DNA from: Emiliania huxleyi CCMP1516
Taxonomy: Eukaryota; Haptophyta; Isochrysidales; Noelaerhabdaceae
Assembly (NCBI RefSeq): GCF_000372725.1
Contig: NW_005198244.1
Span: 896,578 to 960,577 of the forward strand
Length of the DNA stretch: 64,000 bases
Direction of reading: 5' to 3'
The notes under the pieces are model-generated. The model was given only the letters and a program-made list of their open reading frames with translations, did no database searches and had not been told where the DNA came from. The translations under genes and the position numbers were made by a program. Numbering within the stretch: the stretch's first letter is position 1; each line of letters begins with the position of its first letter. This document shows positions 1 to 11,160 of this stretch, one piece after another.

Positions 1-38
1 CGATTCACGCGACAGGCAAGGCACGGGCGACGGCTTCC

Positions 39-1068
39 TCAGAAGCCGTCGTCCTCACCGTAGCCGTCGTCGGACCCCCAATCAGGGGGACAGTCGAATC
101 CGCGAGCACCGCGGTGCTCGCCGAAAAGACCATCCCCATCCCACTCGTCCCCTTCATCCCAACCCCCCCCACCCGCGCGCCTACCCCGCCGATGGCCGGT
201 GGGGCGGGAAACCCCGCCCCGCCCACCATTGCGCAGCAGGGGTTCGAGGTCCTCGCTGAGCAGCAGAAGCCGCCCAGCCCGGACCTCGTCCCTCCACCCC
301 TCCCTCTCCCAGCACCGGTCACCAGCCCAACCCTCCACCACCACCACCTCCCCACGCCTCAAGCCCGAGCCCCCTTCGGCCCAAGCCACCACCCCCCGCC
401 TCCTCTCCCGCACCCCCTGCCGTCGACACGAGCCGAAATGGTAGTGGTAGTTGTACTCCGCCGCGAGCACGTCAGCCATAGCGCCACGCGCCTCAGCCGA
501 GAGCCGCCCGAAAGCCGCCACGACCGACCGCGATGGCGCCGAGGATGGGCCGCTCCAATTCCTATTCCCACTCCGCGTACGCCTCGAGAACCGACGCCTC
601 CTCCTTCGCCAGCACCTTCGCCAAAGCCCCACGCGCCGCAGGCAGCTCGGCCGCCGCCGCCGCCTCTTGAGCCTCACGCTGCATCTCGTAGAAAGCCAGC
701 CGTGCAACCTCCTCCTCCCTCGTCTCCTCTCGCCCCAGGACACGAACCGCTCCCTCAAGGAGGATCCGCGTCCACCGCTCCTCCTGCTGCTCCTCCTCCT
801 CCTCCTCCTCCTCCTCCTCCTCGGCCGCCGCTCGACTTGCCGACGGCTCTCTCGCCGTCGCTCGGCTCAGCGACGGCCTCGCCGATGGCCTCGCCGTCGG
901 CTGCTTCGCCGATGGCTCTGATGTCGGCCGTCTCGCCGTCGCTCGACTTGCCGACGGCTCTGTCGCCGTCGCTCGGCTCAGCGACGGCCTCGCCGATGGC
1001 CTCGCCGTCGGCTGTTTCGCCGACTCAGCTGTCGGCCGTCTCGCCGTCGCTCGACTTGCCGGCGGCAC
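39..1068 (-). CDS. Hypothetical acidic repeat protein (tentative, multi-exon)
   Basis: I do not recognise the family. On the minus strand a frame with Ser/Ala/Thr/Arg-rich repeats (about 1068-830) runs into a Glu tract and then a helical, protein-like stretch (containing RWTRILLEGAVRVLGREE and LAKVLAKEEASVLEAY) that stops at 562. A second frame carries plausible later exons: FGRLSAEARGAMADVLAAE near 540-470 and an acidic tail ending DWGSDDGYGEDDGF at 39. Introns would have to join these frames. The minisatellite inside the gene has periods of 111, 108 and 111 bases, all multiples of three, which suits coding sequence. The plus strand is also open here (114-1397) as a low-complexity frame, so the strand choice is an inference. 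No start is assigned with confidence. Confidence 0.3.
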
Positions 1069-1345
1069 TCTCGCCGTCGCTCGGCTCAGCGACGGCCTCG
1101 CCGATGGCCTCGCCGTCGGCTGCTTCGCCGATGGCTCTGCTGTCGGCCTTCTCGCCGTCGCTCGACTCGCCGACGGCTCTGTCGCCGTCGCTCTCGGCTC
1201 AGCGACGGCCTCGCCGATGGCCTCGCCGTCGGCTGCGTCGCCGACTCAGCTGTCGGCTCTCTCGCCGTCGCTCGACTCGCCGATGGCTCTCCAGCCGTCG
1301 CTCGACTCGCCGATGGCTCTCTCGCACGACTCGACGGCCTCGCCG
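831..1345. repeat. In-frame minisatellite, about 110-bp units
   Basis: Units begin with ctcgacttgcc/ctcgactcgcc at 831, 942, 1050 and 1161, so the spacings are 111, 108 and 111 bases. Shorter 30-bp sub-repeats follow (1270, 1300). Every spacing is divisible by three, so copy-number change would keep a reading frame intact on either strand. Confidence 0.8.
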
Positions 1346-1399
1346 AAGGCAGTGCCATCGCTCTCGCCGTCGCTCCTTTCGGCGGCCATTGCGCTGACG

Positions 1400-2196
1400 G
1401 CTCCGTTGCTGCCGCCGATCGGCTCCACTACGGCGCCGATGACGCCATCGGCCTCTCTGCCGCCGCTCCACTCAACGGTGGCGCCGATAGCACCATCGGC
1501 CTCGGCCTCTCTGCCGCCGCTCCACTCGAAGAGGTGGCGCCGGCGAGAGCACCATCGGCCTCTCTGCCGAAGCTTGTGTCGATGACCTCGCCTGTAGCCT
1601 CTACAGCGTCGTCGGCTCTCTCGTCGTCACCTACATCGGTCGCATCAGCGCTGCCAGCTTCTGCACCGTCGCCTGCATCGACAGCATCGCCGACGGCCCC
1701 TGCAACGCTGTCCGCTACTTCATTCGTGGCTTAGTAGAGCAGCCACAGGCTCTCTACTCTGAGGGACACTTTCCTCTCGTCGATCGGGAGTTACTCGACT
1801 CCGTCGAGGGGGGGGATGTCCGAACCACCGCGTGTCCCGGTCCAGCGTGTCCCTCCCTCCATTCACACTCTCCCAGTCCTTCCTGGTCTACTCGAGTAGT
1901 GCCCGTCCTCTCCGCCCGTCGTGCAGAGTTGGTCGCACTCCGTGCATCTTCGTCCTTTAGACGTTTCATCTAGAGCAAGCGGGCGACCCCGCCCGGACCC
2001 CAGCGACGCCTCGCTCTCCCGCACGCTGGTCTGGATCCTGAGCGGCGAGTGGAGGCGCGCCCCACGCCTGCCCGTCAGTCGGGTGGGGCTTGCACGCCGC
2101 GCACCGCGCTTTGCGGCTTGTCCCTATCTAGTTGCCTGGAGCACTTGGAGGTACCCCGGCGTGATTTTCTCCAGGTTGCCGGCGTTGCGAAAGACA
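1400..2196. other. Region without a supported gene
   Basis: The first 330 bases continue the Ser/Ala/Pro-type low-complexity sequence. About 1740-2196 is unique sequence with no protein-like frame. It probably holds the upstream region of the plus-strand gene starting at 2197. Confidence 0.4.
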
Positions 2197-5100
2197 ATGG
2201 CGGAGCCGGTGCCCGGCGAACCGCCGTCTTTTCAGGCTCAAACGGCGGAGGTCGTGGAGGCGGCGGCGGCGGCGGCGGCGGCGGCGGATAGCAAGCCGGC
2301 ACGCTCTCAGCGCACTCGCAAGTCGACGGCAACATCGGATGATCACAGGGGATCTTTGTCGCTGTCACCTCTCGAACTTGGCACTGCGGTGCGTCCCGTT
2401 GGGCTGCGTAGCTACGGGTGTGGGACTCAGGACTGGCTCGCTTTGGGTTGGGCACGGCGGCAACACCTGCACTCTCTCTCCACACACACATGCACCGCAA
2501 CGCAGACACAGACCGGGGACACAGGGCCAGGCACACCGGCCGGAGAGCGAGCGGCTGCGCGAGGCTCCTCCCGCCGACGGTCGACGTCGCTGCCCCACAG
2601 GTGAGCGTGTCCCGCGGGCAGGCGGCGGGCGAGTGTGGCATCGTTGTGGAGCGGTCTCAGGGCCGCTATGCGATCCGGCGCGCCGACGGAGTGACCATGA
2701 CCGGGCTTGTTCGCGCGCGGCTGACCCCGGCCGAGGACGACGCGGCCAGCGCCGTTGCTGTGGGTGGGCAGGCGTGCGGCGGGGAGGCGCGCTGTGGCGT
2801 GCAGGCGGAGGGCGACGGGAAGGAGGAGGAGGAGGCGGAGAGGAGTGAGGACACTGTGGTTGTGATCGACGGCGTGCAGCGGCTGGAGCAGGAGGAGCAG
2901 GAGGAGGGCGGAGGGGAGGAGGCGGGCGGCGGGGCGGCGGCAAGCCGAGACCCGTCGCGGCTGGCGAGGCGCGGCGGCAGCTCCAAGCGAAAGGCGGGCC
3001 AGGCCAGTCGCGCGTGCGGCGCCGGTTGGGGCGGGAGGCGCCGGCACACTTGAGGGAGGTGAGGCCGTAGGCGAGCGGTGACGCGCAGGCGGGCCCGAGG
3101 GAGGGGGGCGCGATGAGCGCGCGCCTCGTCGGCCGCGACGTGTGCATCACCGGCGAGCCACGCGAGGGGGGAGGGAGGGGGGGGAGGGAGGTTTCCCGGA
3201 CCCTTCCCGGAAGTGTCTCCACTAGGCGGGATGCACGAGGGGAGGCGCGGCGTGGTGCTCCGCTCTCAGAACGGGCGCAGACGCTCGTCGCGGCGGCAAA
3301 GCTGCGCGTCTCTGCGCCTCCACGCCGTCCGCCCCGCTCGCCCGCAGGTGGATCCTGGTCGAGCTCGAGGCGGGCGGCGGGAAGGCGCAGTTCCGACGCA
3401 AAGACTTGGCCTGCGACGAGGAGCCGCACAGCAGCGGCACGCCGCCCGCACCGCGCGGCAAGCAGCAGGGAGCGCGCCCGAAGCAGCGGCACGCACGGCC
3501 CGCTTTGGCGGCGGGCGGCGCGGCGGCGGGCGGCGCGGCGGCGGCGGGCGCGGCCGAGCCTCCGCCTCCGCCGCCGCGGGGCGGGCGCGGGGCGGCGGGC
3601 AAGCGAAGCCCTGAGGCTGGCGGCGGGAAGGAGGGGCCGAAGCGGCGCCGCAAGCTCGGCCGCGCCGACGAGTCGGACTGGTTCCAGTCCCGCTTCTCTC
3701 CGCTCGGCGCCCCGTCCCTCCGGCTGGCTCCGCTCGTCGTCGGGTGGGCTGCCTTCTCGAGCCTCGAGCCGGCAGAGCAGGAGAGCAGGCGAGGCGCGGC
3801 CGGGGAGCGGCCGGCCCCACCTTGACACAACCCTCGCCGTGATCAGGAGCGCCTCGCCGCCTTCCTGCCCTCGCCTGACCAGCCCCCGGAGCAGTGGTGT
3901 GCCGCCCTCCGGTCGGAGCAGCTCGCCGACGCACTCACGTCGTGGCAAGGGTGCCAGCTGTAGCCGAGATGCACACGAGATGGGAGCCGAGATGCAACCC
4001 CCTCGCCCTCGCCTCCTCTCCCACACCCGCCTCCTCTCCCACACCCGCCTCCTCCCCCACACCCGCCTCCTCTCCTACACCCGCCTCCTCTCCACACCCG
4101 CCTCCTCTCCTACACCCGCCTCCTCTCCCACACCCGCCTCCTCTCCTACCCCCGCCTCCCGTCCCCCACCCGCTGCCGAGCGCACTCCTCTCGCTCGCAG
4201 GCAGCTCGCGTCCGGCGACCAGCGGACCGTCGCGCAGCCCGTGCCGAGGCCGGCCCCAGAGATCGGCTGCTGTCTGCACCGTAGGCGATTTCGACCCCGA
4301 GTGCGAGGACATGCTCAACGTGCGCCGCTCTGCGGCGCTGCGCAAGGCTCTCCGCACGCAGCAGCGCGGTCTCGACCGGCTGCGCGAGGCGGCAGGCTCT
4401 GCCACGGGCGAGCACTCCAGACGCCACGCAGCGTTGCCGTTCGACGTGTCCTGAGGGAGGGAGGCGTGACTCCTCAGGCGGACTCGAGCGCTGCCTCAAC
4501 GGCGCCCCCTCCGACGCTGCGCCGGGCGCCGCTCCGGCTGCGGCTGCGGCTGCGGCTGCGGCTGCGGCTGCGCCGGAGGTTGCGGCGTGGGAAGCATCGG
4601 GGCTCGCGCCCTGCTGTACCGGCATGGCGGGCGATTCGGATGCACCGATTGCCGCACCGTCAGCACCATCGCCGTTTTCTGCGGCCTCTGCGCCGCCACC
4701 GCCCGCGCCGCCGCCCGCTGTAGAGTGTCGGGCGGCAGGCCCGGTGGCGGCGGTTCCCCTGGCGGCAGGCCCGCCCGCCGCGGCACACGAGGACGCGGCC
4801 GTCGCCGGGCCGCCACGCGGTGTGTTGGAGGGCCGACTCTGGCACGAGGGCGGGACGGTCCGCTTCGCGACAGAGGGCAGGGTGGTGCTGCAGGGGGCAG
4901 CTGTACCGCCGGCGGCGCGGACAGCAGAGATCTCGCCGGCGTGGCGCCCCGTGGTGGCGGTGGCTTTGCCGCGTCCAGCTTACGATGCAGCAGCCGGCGA
5001 GGGAGGGCAGCTACACGGCGTTCTTGCGCCCCGCGCCCATCGACACGCCCGCCCTCCGCCCGTCTCCCAAAGAGCCAGCCCCCAGCCCCCCCTTCCCTTG

Positions 5101-6936
5101 CGCGCCTCGACGGATTTCCCTCTCCGTGCGCCAGGCGACCCGAGCAGCCGGGCCGAGGCTCTGCAGCTGGCGATGGCGAGAGACGCCGCCGCGGCACTTG
5201 CCAGTGAGGTACCTGCCCCGCGGGCGGGCGAAGCGGCACGGGCCAGTGGCGCCGTGTCTACGGGGGTGGGCGTGGCGGGGGGCGACACGCCGCTTCCACC
5301 TCGCCCCATCGCGGCTGCCGACGTGCCCCGTGCTGCTGTCGAGTTGCAAGCTCGACCGCCGCCGCCGCCCCCTCGCGCTGCCGATGTTGTTGCGGCCACC
5401 ACAGTACTCGAAGGGAGAGCGGTGCCTTCGACGATGCTTTCGCACCGCTCTCCCGCTTCGCTTCGCTCGTCCGCTCTGCTGCAAGCGACGCACCACGTCG
5501 GCGGCAGCAGTGGTAGTTGCGCTCCTCCAGCCTGCGCCCCTGGCTGCGTACCGCTCCCGGCCAACTTCGACGCGGAGCGCTCTGTCGTGGCGGCGGGCGG
5601 CGCGGTGGGCGGCATGGTGCAGCGTCCGACGTGCGAGCGCCCGACCTCGTTTGGCGAGAGCGCGGTGGGCGTCTACGGCGCCGGGTGGGGAGAGCACAGG
5701 CGTGATCCGACAGGCGCGGTGGGGTTGCACGGTTGCGCATCGCTTCGCCCACCCCCGCGCCGGGGAGGCGGCGACGCCAGCAGCGAGCCGGCGAGCACAG
5801 AGCCGCCGCCGACCGAGGGGGGAGGTAGTATGCCGCTGGCCGAGTGCGGTTTGCCCGACGACGTGGCGGGCGCGAAGGCGGAGAGCGACACCGCCAACTC
5901 GAGCATCACGGGCGACCACAAGAGCGACGTGTGCCGCGGCGACGCAAGCAGCACCGGGATGAGCGGCGCTGCCTCGGAGCACGGGATGGGCGGCGCTGCC
6001 TCGGAGCACGGGATGGGCGGCGCTGCCTCGGAGCACGGCTCGGAGGAGGGGCTGCTCGACAGCATCAATCTCGACTCGATGTGCGCGTACGCCGCGATGG
6101 GCGACAGCCCCGCTGTCGAAGCGAGCATCGTGTCCTCTCTCACGTCGCCGGGGGCGCAGCGGCCGGCGCAGCTGCTCGCGGCACACCCCGTCGCCGGCGG
6201 CAACGGCGGGCTGCAGTTTGCAGACTTCGGAGCACCAGCTTGCGCACCGAGCGGCGTGCCGAGTGGCGCGCCGGGCCTCGCGATGGGTTGCGCGACGGGA
6301 GGGGCGCTGCTCTACCCGCCGGCTTACACGTTCCCGGGGTCGAGCAGCTGCAACCGCGACGGTCGTGGGATGGTCTCTGGCGGCTGCTCCTATGCCATGG
6401 GCGCGTGCTCCCCGGCCTGTGTGGCGCGGCATGCAGGGCCCGAGGGGTGGCCCACTGCCCAGTACGCCACAGCGAGGTGCTCTCCAGGGCCGGGTGCCTC
6501 CTCGTACGTCCCCTTGCAGCAGATGATGGCGGCCTCCGGCCTCGCTTTCCCGTGCTTGCCTGGCGCGGCCTTGCCCGACCTCCTGGGGCCGTCGAAGCGA
6601 GAGGTCCGGTGCGCGGGGGAAGCGAGCACAGAGCGGCCCCAACCGGCGCGTCCAGTCTATCCAGGAGATTGCGTAAACGGTTGCAGTTTGCTGCCGCAGC
6701 AGCGAGGCACGCAGCACCAGCTGCTTGGGATTGCGCCTCAGCATGCGCAGCTTCAGGCCCCGTGCTTGCCACATCTTGCAGCGATGCTGATGGATAGTCC
6801 TGGAGCTTTGGAGCCCAAGCCCGCGGCACGCCGCGCCCGTGGCGGCCGCGCCCGTGGTGCAAAGCCAGGGAGCGAGTCCTCAGTCCAAAACGATCCGCCT
6901 GTGGCATGGGATATTGCGGATGTTCTGGCAGATTAG
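2197..6936 (+). CDS. Large nuclear-type protein with Tudor/KOW-like stretches and long low-complexity tail
   Basis: Multi-exon model. Exon 1 starts at ATG 2197 (MAEPVPGEPPSFQAQ, Ala run). Exon 2 begins after a cccacag acceptor near 2601 with GECGIVVERSQGRYAIRRAD, a compact SH3/KOW-like strand pattern, then an acidic tail. Exon 3 follows gcccgcag near 3347: RWILVELEAGGGKAQFRRKD, again Tudor/agenet-like, then a basic Ala/Gly linker. Further exons include ERLAAFLPSPDQPPEQWCAA (about 3846-3950) and PECEDMLNVRRSAALRKAL (about 4290-4450). The last exon (about 4478-6936) ends in a 770-residue Ala/Pro/Gly/Ser-rich region with three GGAASEHGM-type decapeptides (about 5960-6045). The histone- or nucleic-acid-binding idea rests only on the two short strand patterns. 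The intron at 3950-4290 is a tandem repeat. I do not recognise an orthologue. Confidence 0.5.
4008..4150. repeat. Tandem repeat filling an intron (cctcctctcccacacccg-type)
   Basis: Roughly eight copies of a 14-18-base unit, cctcctctcccacacccg, with small changes. They lie between two exons of the plus-strand gene and supply a long pyrimidine tract ahead of the acceptor near 4287. Confidence 0.75.
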
Positions 6937-7159
6937 CGTCTAGTTATCGATATTCTTACTTCAGTGACCAGAGTGTGGTTAAAAAATCTTTGTTGAGCAC
7001 CTCGAGGCTCCCGACGCGGCAGGCGCCGTGGCCTTCGATGTACGAGCGCGCGAAATCCCCGCCTCACCTTTTCGTACGACGTTGGTACTTAGTACTCGTG
7101 TCGCTGTTCCGCTCTTTATATGTGAGTGGACCTCTCCCTCCCCCCGTCGCCGCCACCCC
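6937..7159. other. Convergent 3' intergenic region
   Basis: Short AT-richer spacer between the stop of the plus-strand gene (6936) and the stop of ORC3 on the minus strand (7160). No further feature seen. Confidence 0.5.
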
Positions 7160-10100
7160 TCACAGCAGCTTTTGCAGCACCCCGCGGCGCGAGCGCGAGC
7201 CAACCTTGCAGAAGCCGACCAAGCTGAGCTCCTGCACCGCGAGCACGAAGCGGGCGGCCAGCTGCGCGCGGCACATCTCCTCCTCCTCGGCGGCCCGCGC
7301 CACCACCGCGTGCTTCTCGAACAGCTCAAACGCCTCGCACGCGCCGACGGCCATCTCCTCGCAGGACCACAGCACGTCGAAGGCGACGGCGGCCGCCCAG
7401 CCGAGGGGGAGGGCGGCGGCCGTCTGCGCCGCGGAGAGCCGCGAGCCCGACGCGGGGCCGACGAGCGAGGTGGACGCGGCGCCGCGGGCGGGCGGGCGCC
7501 CCTTGGCCTCCGCCCCCTTGCCTCCGCCGACCCCCATGCCCTCGCACCCCGTGCCCTCGCGTCCCTCGCGTCCCTCGCCGGCGGAGCGGCCGCGCCGCTC
7601 TGGCTCCGGCGGAGCGTCGGCGAGCGCCGAGACGCCCTCCAGCTGCGCGCGCGCGTCCCAGTGCGGCACGACGGGACGGCGGACGCGCGCCGTGCTCCGC
7701 TCCGCGCCAGGCTCGCTGGCCGGCTCGCCGCCCCCGCGAGGCAGCTTGCGGATGCCTCCGGCCGCACCCTCGCCCGCGGCGGGGCGGCTCCGCTTGGCGC
7801 CGGCAGACTTGAGGGTGCGCTCGAGCGCCTGCTGCAGGCAGCGCGTCGGCTGCGGGGAGAAGGCGTCGAGCAGCGCCTCCGCCTGCGGGGAAGACATTGG
7901 CGAAGTGGGGCTCAGGCGAGGGCCCCGTCCTCGAGCGCGGCGGGCGGCGCCTCTGCCTCGGAGTCCTCCCCGTGCCACAGCTCCGACAGCGGCAGCGACG
8001 AGGGCGCGCCGACCGCCTCGCGCGCCACATCCCGGACCCACACCGCCGCCTCCGCCGCGAGCGCTGCGGCGGCTCCTCCGGCGGCGCCGCCGCCGCCCCG
8101 TGCGCCGCTCAGCTGCGCCTGCCGCCGCTTGGCCGCGCTCCACGATCGCTGCGCCGCCGCGGGCGCCGCGGAGGGCCTCTCCCCTCCGGCCGTCGCCTCT
8201 GCGCCCCCGGCACTCGCCTCTCCGCCGGCCCTCGGCTCTTGCAGCATCGCGTCGACGCGGTCCGCGAGGCGGGCGCAGCTGCGGCCGGGCGGCTCGGCGG
8301 CGCGCAAGTGGGCCGCGCACCGCTGGAGCGCGCGGCGGAGGCGCGGCTCGGCCGCGGCGCCGACCTGACTCAGCTTTGAGGTGAGCAGGTCCGTCGACTT
8401 CCACGCCTGCGGACGCGTCCGGGAGGCGCGTCGGGGACGCGCCGCGCAAAGGGTCGGGGAGCGGGGAGCGGGGGGGGGGGGGGGAAGGGGGGGGCGAGAC
8501 TCGCCTCGGCCGGCCGCTGCGACGAGAGCTCGCAGAGCATGGCGCGCGCCGAGGTGAGCGTGCGGTTCGCCCCCGGAGAGAGCTCGGCGGCCAGCTCGAG
8601 GAGGCAGAGCAGCCCGGCGCGCCGCTGCTGCCTCGCCCCCGCCTGGCTTGCCAGCCAGTCGGGCAGACTCTCCCGCACGGCCTCCGCACCGTCGGACCGC
8701 TGCCTCGCGCCGCCCCTCGAGCCGGACGCGCCTCCGACCGCCCGCTGCACCGACGGGAGCTCGGCGAGCCGCGCGAGCTGGTAGTCGCCGAGCGCGCCGC
8801 AGAGGTCGGCGAGGTCGGCTCGCCTGCGGGCGCGTGCGCGGGACGTCGTGTGTCGCGGACGTGTCGTCGTCGACGGCGGCGGAGGCTGGCGAGGTGGGCT
8901 CGCCGCTCGGCGGAGGCGTCGAGGGGCGGCAGGAAGGAGAGGGGCTGCGTCGCGTGGTGCTTGAGCGAGACAAACTTGAGCTGCTCGACGAGCGCGGCGG
9001 CGGAGCGGTGCGACTGCTCGAGTGCGGACAGCAGCTGGTCGAGCCTATGGGCGGCGGCCGAGGCGCGCGTCGCGGACGTGCCTCTGGCGCGGGCGGGGAG
9101 CGGAGCCGCTGCGAGCCCGGCCGCCGACGGCAGAGGCAGCCTGCGCGCGGGGCGGATTGTGCAGTGAGAGGACGGGTGTCGTGGACAGGCGTCGAGAGGG
9201 GCGGCGGAGGGCGGCGCCTCGTCGAGAGGAGGAGGCGCTCGGCGATGGACTCGAGCGACTCGTCAGCAGAGCCTGCGGGAACGGGTGTGGGGGGGTGGGG
9301 TGGGGTGGGGGGGGGTGTGTGTGGGGGGGGGTGGGGGGTGTTGAGGCCCGGGCGTTTCGAGGGCCGCCCCCCCCCCCCCCCCCCGTGCCGAGAGTGACGG
9401 GAGACGGGTGCGCGGAAGCGTCTCGGAAGTTGTGTTTGCGCTCGCCGAGGCGGAAGGTGTTTGCGCTCAGCCGCACGAGGGCGGAGCGCTGCAGCAGGCT
9501 GCCCAGCCCGCCGCTCCCGTCCCCCGCCGCGGCGACGAGAGGCAGCAGGAAGGCGACCGGCAGCGGCGCCTCGCCGCCAACCTGCCGCGCCTGCAGACGG
9601 GCGCGCGCGGGGCGGCTGAGGAGGGAGGGGTGCAGCGAGAGAGAGCGGCGGCCTCTCGCCTCGGAGCAGGCGTGGACGAGGCCGTCGAGGAGGCCGGGCG
9701 GGAAGTGCTCCGGCTCCTCGACCAGCACCACCAGCGGCGGGCCGCCGTGCGGGACGGCGACCGCGGCGGCGGCGGCGGCGGGGGCGGCGGGGGCGGCGGC
9801 GGCGGCCTGCGACGGTTCGGCGCCGGCGGCGCCGACCCTCGCGTCGGCGGTCTGGGGCGACGGCGGCGGCGGCGGCGCGCCCGTCGGCTGCGGCGTGACC
9901 CGGCCGCTCGCCCGCCTCGCCGCCACGTCCGCGTGCCAGCCCGCGAGGACGGCGAGGTCAAAGGCGCAGGCCGGGGCGGTGTTCACGTTGGGCCCGAGCA
10001 GCTGGCTGACGAGCGAGCGGATGGCCGCGGTGAGGTTGGGGCACTCGCGCGCGCGCAGGACTGCCACGTGCGGCGAGACGTTGGTCACCACGTGCCGCAG

Positions 10101-10472
10101 CAGCTGCCGCAGCTGCAGGCTGCGGTCGGCCGTCGCCGTGTGCACGACGGCGGCGGGCAGCTCGGTGTACGGCGGCAGGCGGCGAGGGCCGCCGGGAGGC
10201 GCGTCGCGGGCGCTGCCCGCCCAGGCGAGCTGCAGCCGCCGCGTCCCGCTCTGCAGGAAGAGCCCAATTTCCCTGAAGGCGGAGAGGTTGAGCGCGTCGA
10301 GCGCGGCGTCCGTCTCGGCCTGCAGCTGCGAGGCGGCGGCGCAATGGGCGGCCCAGCGCGAGGCGGCGAAGCCCGCGCCCTCGGCGGCGTCGAGGGGGGC
10401 GAAGCCGCCGGGCGGGAGGACCGGCTGCTTGGAGGGGGTGAAGGCGCAGTACTTGGAGTCAGGCGTCGACAT
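7160..10472 (-). CDS. ORC3: Origin recognition complex subunit 3
   Basis: ORC3 is part of the six-subunit complex that marks replication origins and loads the MCM helicase. The start is ATG at 10472 (MSTPDSKYCAFTPSK). Exon 1 carries the degenerate AAA+ part: NVSPHVAVLRARECPNL, LVSQLLG, then the Walker-B-like strand PLVVLVEEPEHFPPGLLDGL and RLSANTFRL. After an intron (about 9273-9445, GC donor) come ADESLESIAERLLLS, then LKFVSLKHHATQPLSFLPPL and LPSVQRAVGG, and a helical insert starting STDLLTSKLSQV. The C-terminal winged helix (AFELFEKHAVVARAAEEEE, then FVLAVQELSLVGFCK) ends at the stop at 7160. Order and motifs follow animal ORC3 as I remember it. Poly-Ala, poly-Gly and Pro tracts inflate the loops. 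Two introns appear to use GC-AG ends and two carry the shared ACACGTCC-type motif. Confident on identity, approximate on exon edges. Confidence 0.85.
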
Positions 10473-10547
10473 GGACTTGCCGCGCAGCGGGTTTGCCGCC
10501 AGATTTAAAAATTCCGCGGCACGTTCGCCTGCGGAAACAACCAGGGA

Positions 10548-10604
10548 TGTCCTCCTCCCCCATTCCTCGTTTGGGTTTGTCTGTTTTCTTTCTTTCTTTC
10601 TTTA
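10548..10604 (-). promoter_or_regulatory. Recurrent upstream block, copy 1 (ORC3 side)
   Basis: Read on the minus strand: (gaaa)n, then acagacaaacccaaacgagg and aatgggggaggaggaca. It ends about 76 bases upstream of the ORC3 start, in the same orientation as the gene. Close matches lie upstream of other starts at 17868, 29356 and 38074 (see findings). It could be a core promoter/5' UTR element or a short interspersed repeat. Confidence 0.5.
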
Positions 10605-11040
10605 CGAGGGATCCCTAGATGTCAATAGCCCTCGATCAAAGCCTGTGGCGGCGGGCCGCTGATGCCGGCAGCTCCGACGCCACTGCGCCCTCCGGCGTGG
10701 GCGAACAGGTGCGGATGTGCGGGGTCACGCTGCAGGACGGCCTCGCTCAAATGCGCGCCTGCCGGGGCGGGGCGGTCACGAGACCGGCTGAAATCGCGGA
10801 CACAGCTGCTTCGGGCGGTGAGGATGGCCGGGCATGAACGGCTTCTTCCAAGGTGCTCGAGTCCGGCAGACGCATCAGTTATGGAGGCTCAAGATTTTCG
10901 CGGCCCTCGCAGCGCTAGGAGGGATGTCAGCTGCGGGATTTCTTTGTTGGAAAACAGAAAACAAAAAGAAAATCAAAACGAACCCGAGAGAGAAGAGTCT
11001 TCTCTCACGCCAGCGGAACGGAGAGAATGAAAAACAAAAC
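10605..11040. other. Intergenic, no gene supported
   Basis: Unique, fairly balanced sequence with two A-rich stretches (about 10950-11040). The last bases (gagaatgaaaaacaaaac) read as T-runs on the minus strand and are the likely Pol III terminator of the adjacent tRNA. Confidence 0.5.
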
Positions 11041-11121
11041 GCAGCCGACGAGACTCGAACTCGCGCGGGCAGAGCCCAATTGATTTCTAGTCAATCCCCT
11101 TAACCACTCGGGCACGGCTGC
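11041..11121 (-). tRNA. tRNA-Ser (anticodon AGA)
   Basis: The minus strand folds as a class II tRNA of 81 nt. The acceptor stem is GCAGCCG/CGGCTGC (7 of 7 pairs). The anticodon stem is ATTGA/TCAAT around loop CTAGAAA, giving anticodon AGA. The long variable arm is GGGC-TCTG-CCCG, and the T arm is GCGAG-TTCGAGT-CTCGT. The long variable arm and anticodon both say serine (UCU codon). No intron. A T-rich run lies directly downstream on the minus strand. Confidence 0.93.
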
Positions 11122-11130
11122 ACTTTTTTT

Positions 11131-11160
11131 CCTGGCCGTGGCCAGTTTCGAACTGGCAGT
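11131..11160 (-). other. Isolated tRNA T-arm-like hairpin
   Basis: On the minus strand GCCAG-TTCGAAA-CTGGC forms a perfect 5-bp stem with a 7-base T-loop-like sequence (box-B-like), beside the tRNA-Ser gene. No matching acceptor or anticodon arm is found in the 90 bases before it, so it is a tRNA fragment or a chance match. Confidence 0.3.

Noticed and set aside
114-1397. A 427-residue open frame on the plus strand
   Set aside because: Composition is Pro/Ser/Ala/Arg throughout, it changes character at the minisatellite, and the minus strand has more protein-like stretches.
2365-4062. A 565-residue open frame on the minus strand
   Set aside because: It is the antisense of exons on the plus strand and is Arg/Pro/Ala-rich with no conserved motif.
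5011-6774. A 587-residue minus-strand frame
   Set aside because: Antisense of the 770-residue plus-strand exon. Long open antisense frames are expected at this GC content.
9022-10662. A 546-residue plus-strand frame
   Set aside because: Antisense of ORC3 exon 1, whose minus-strand reading matches a known family.
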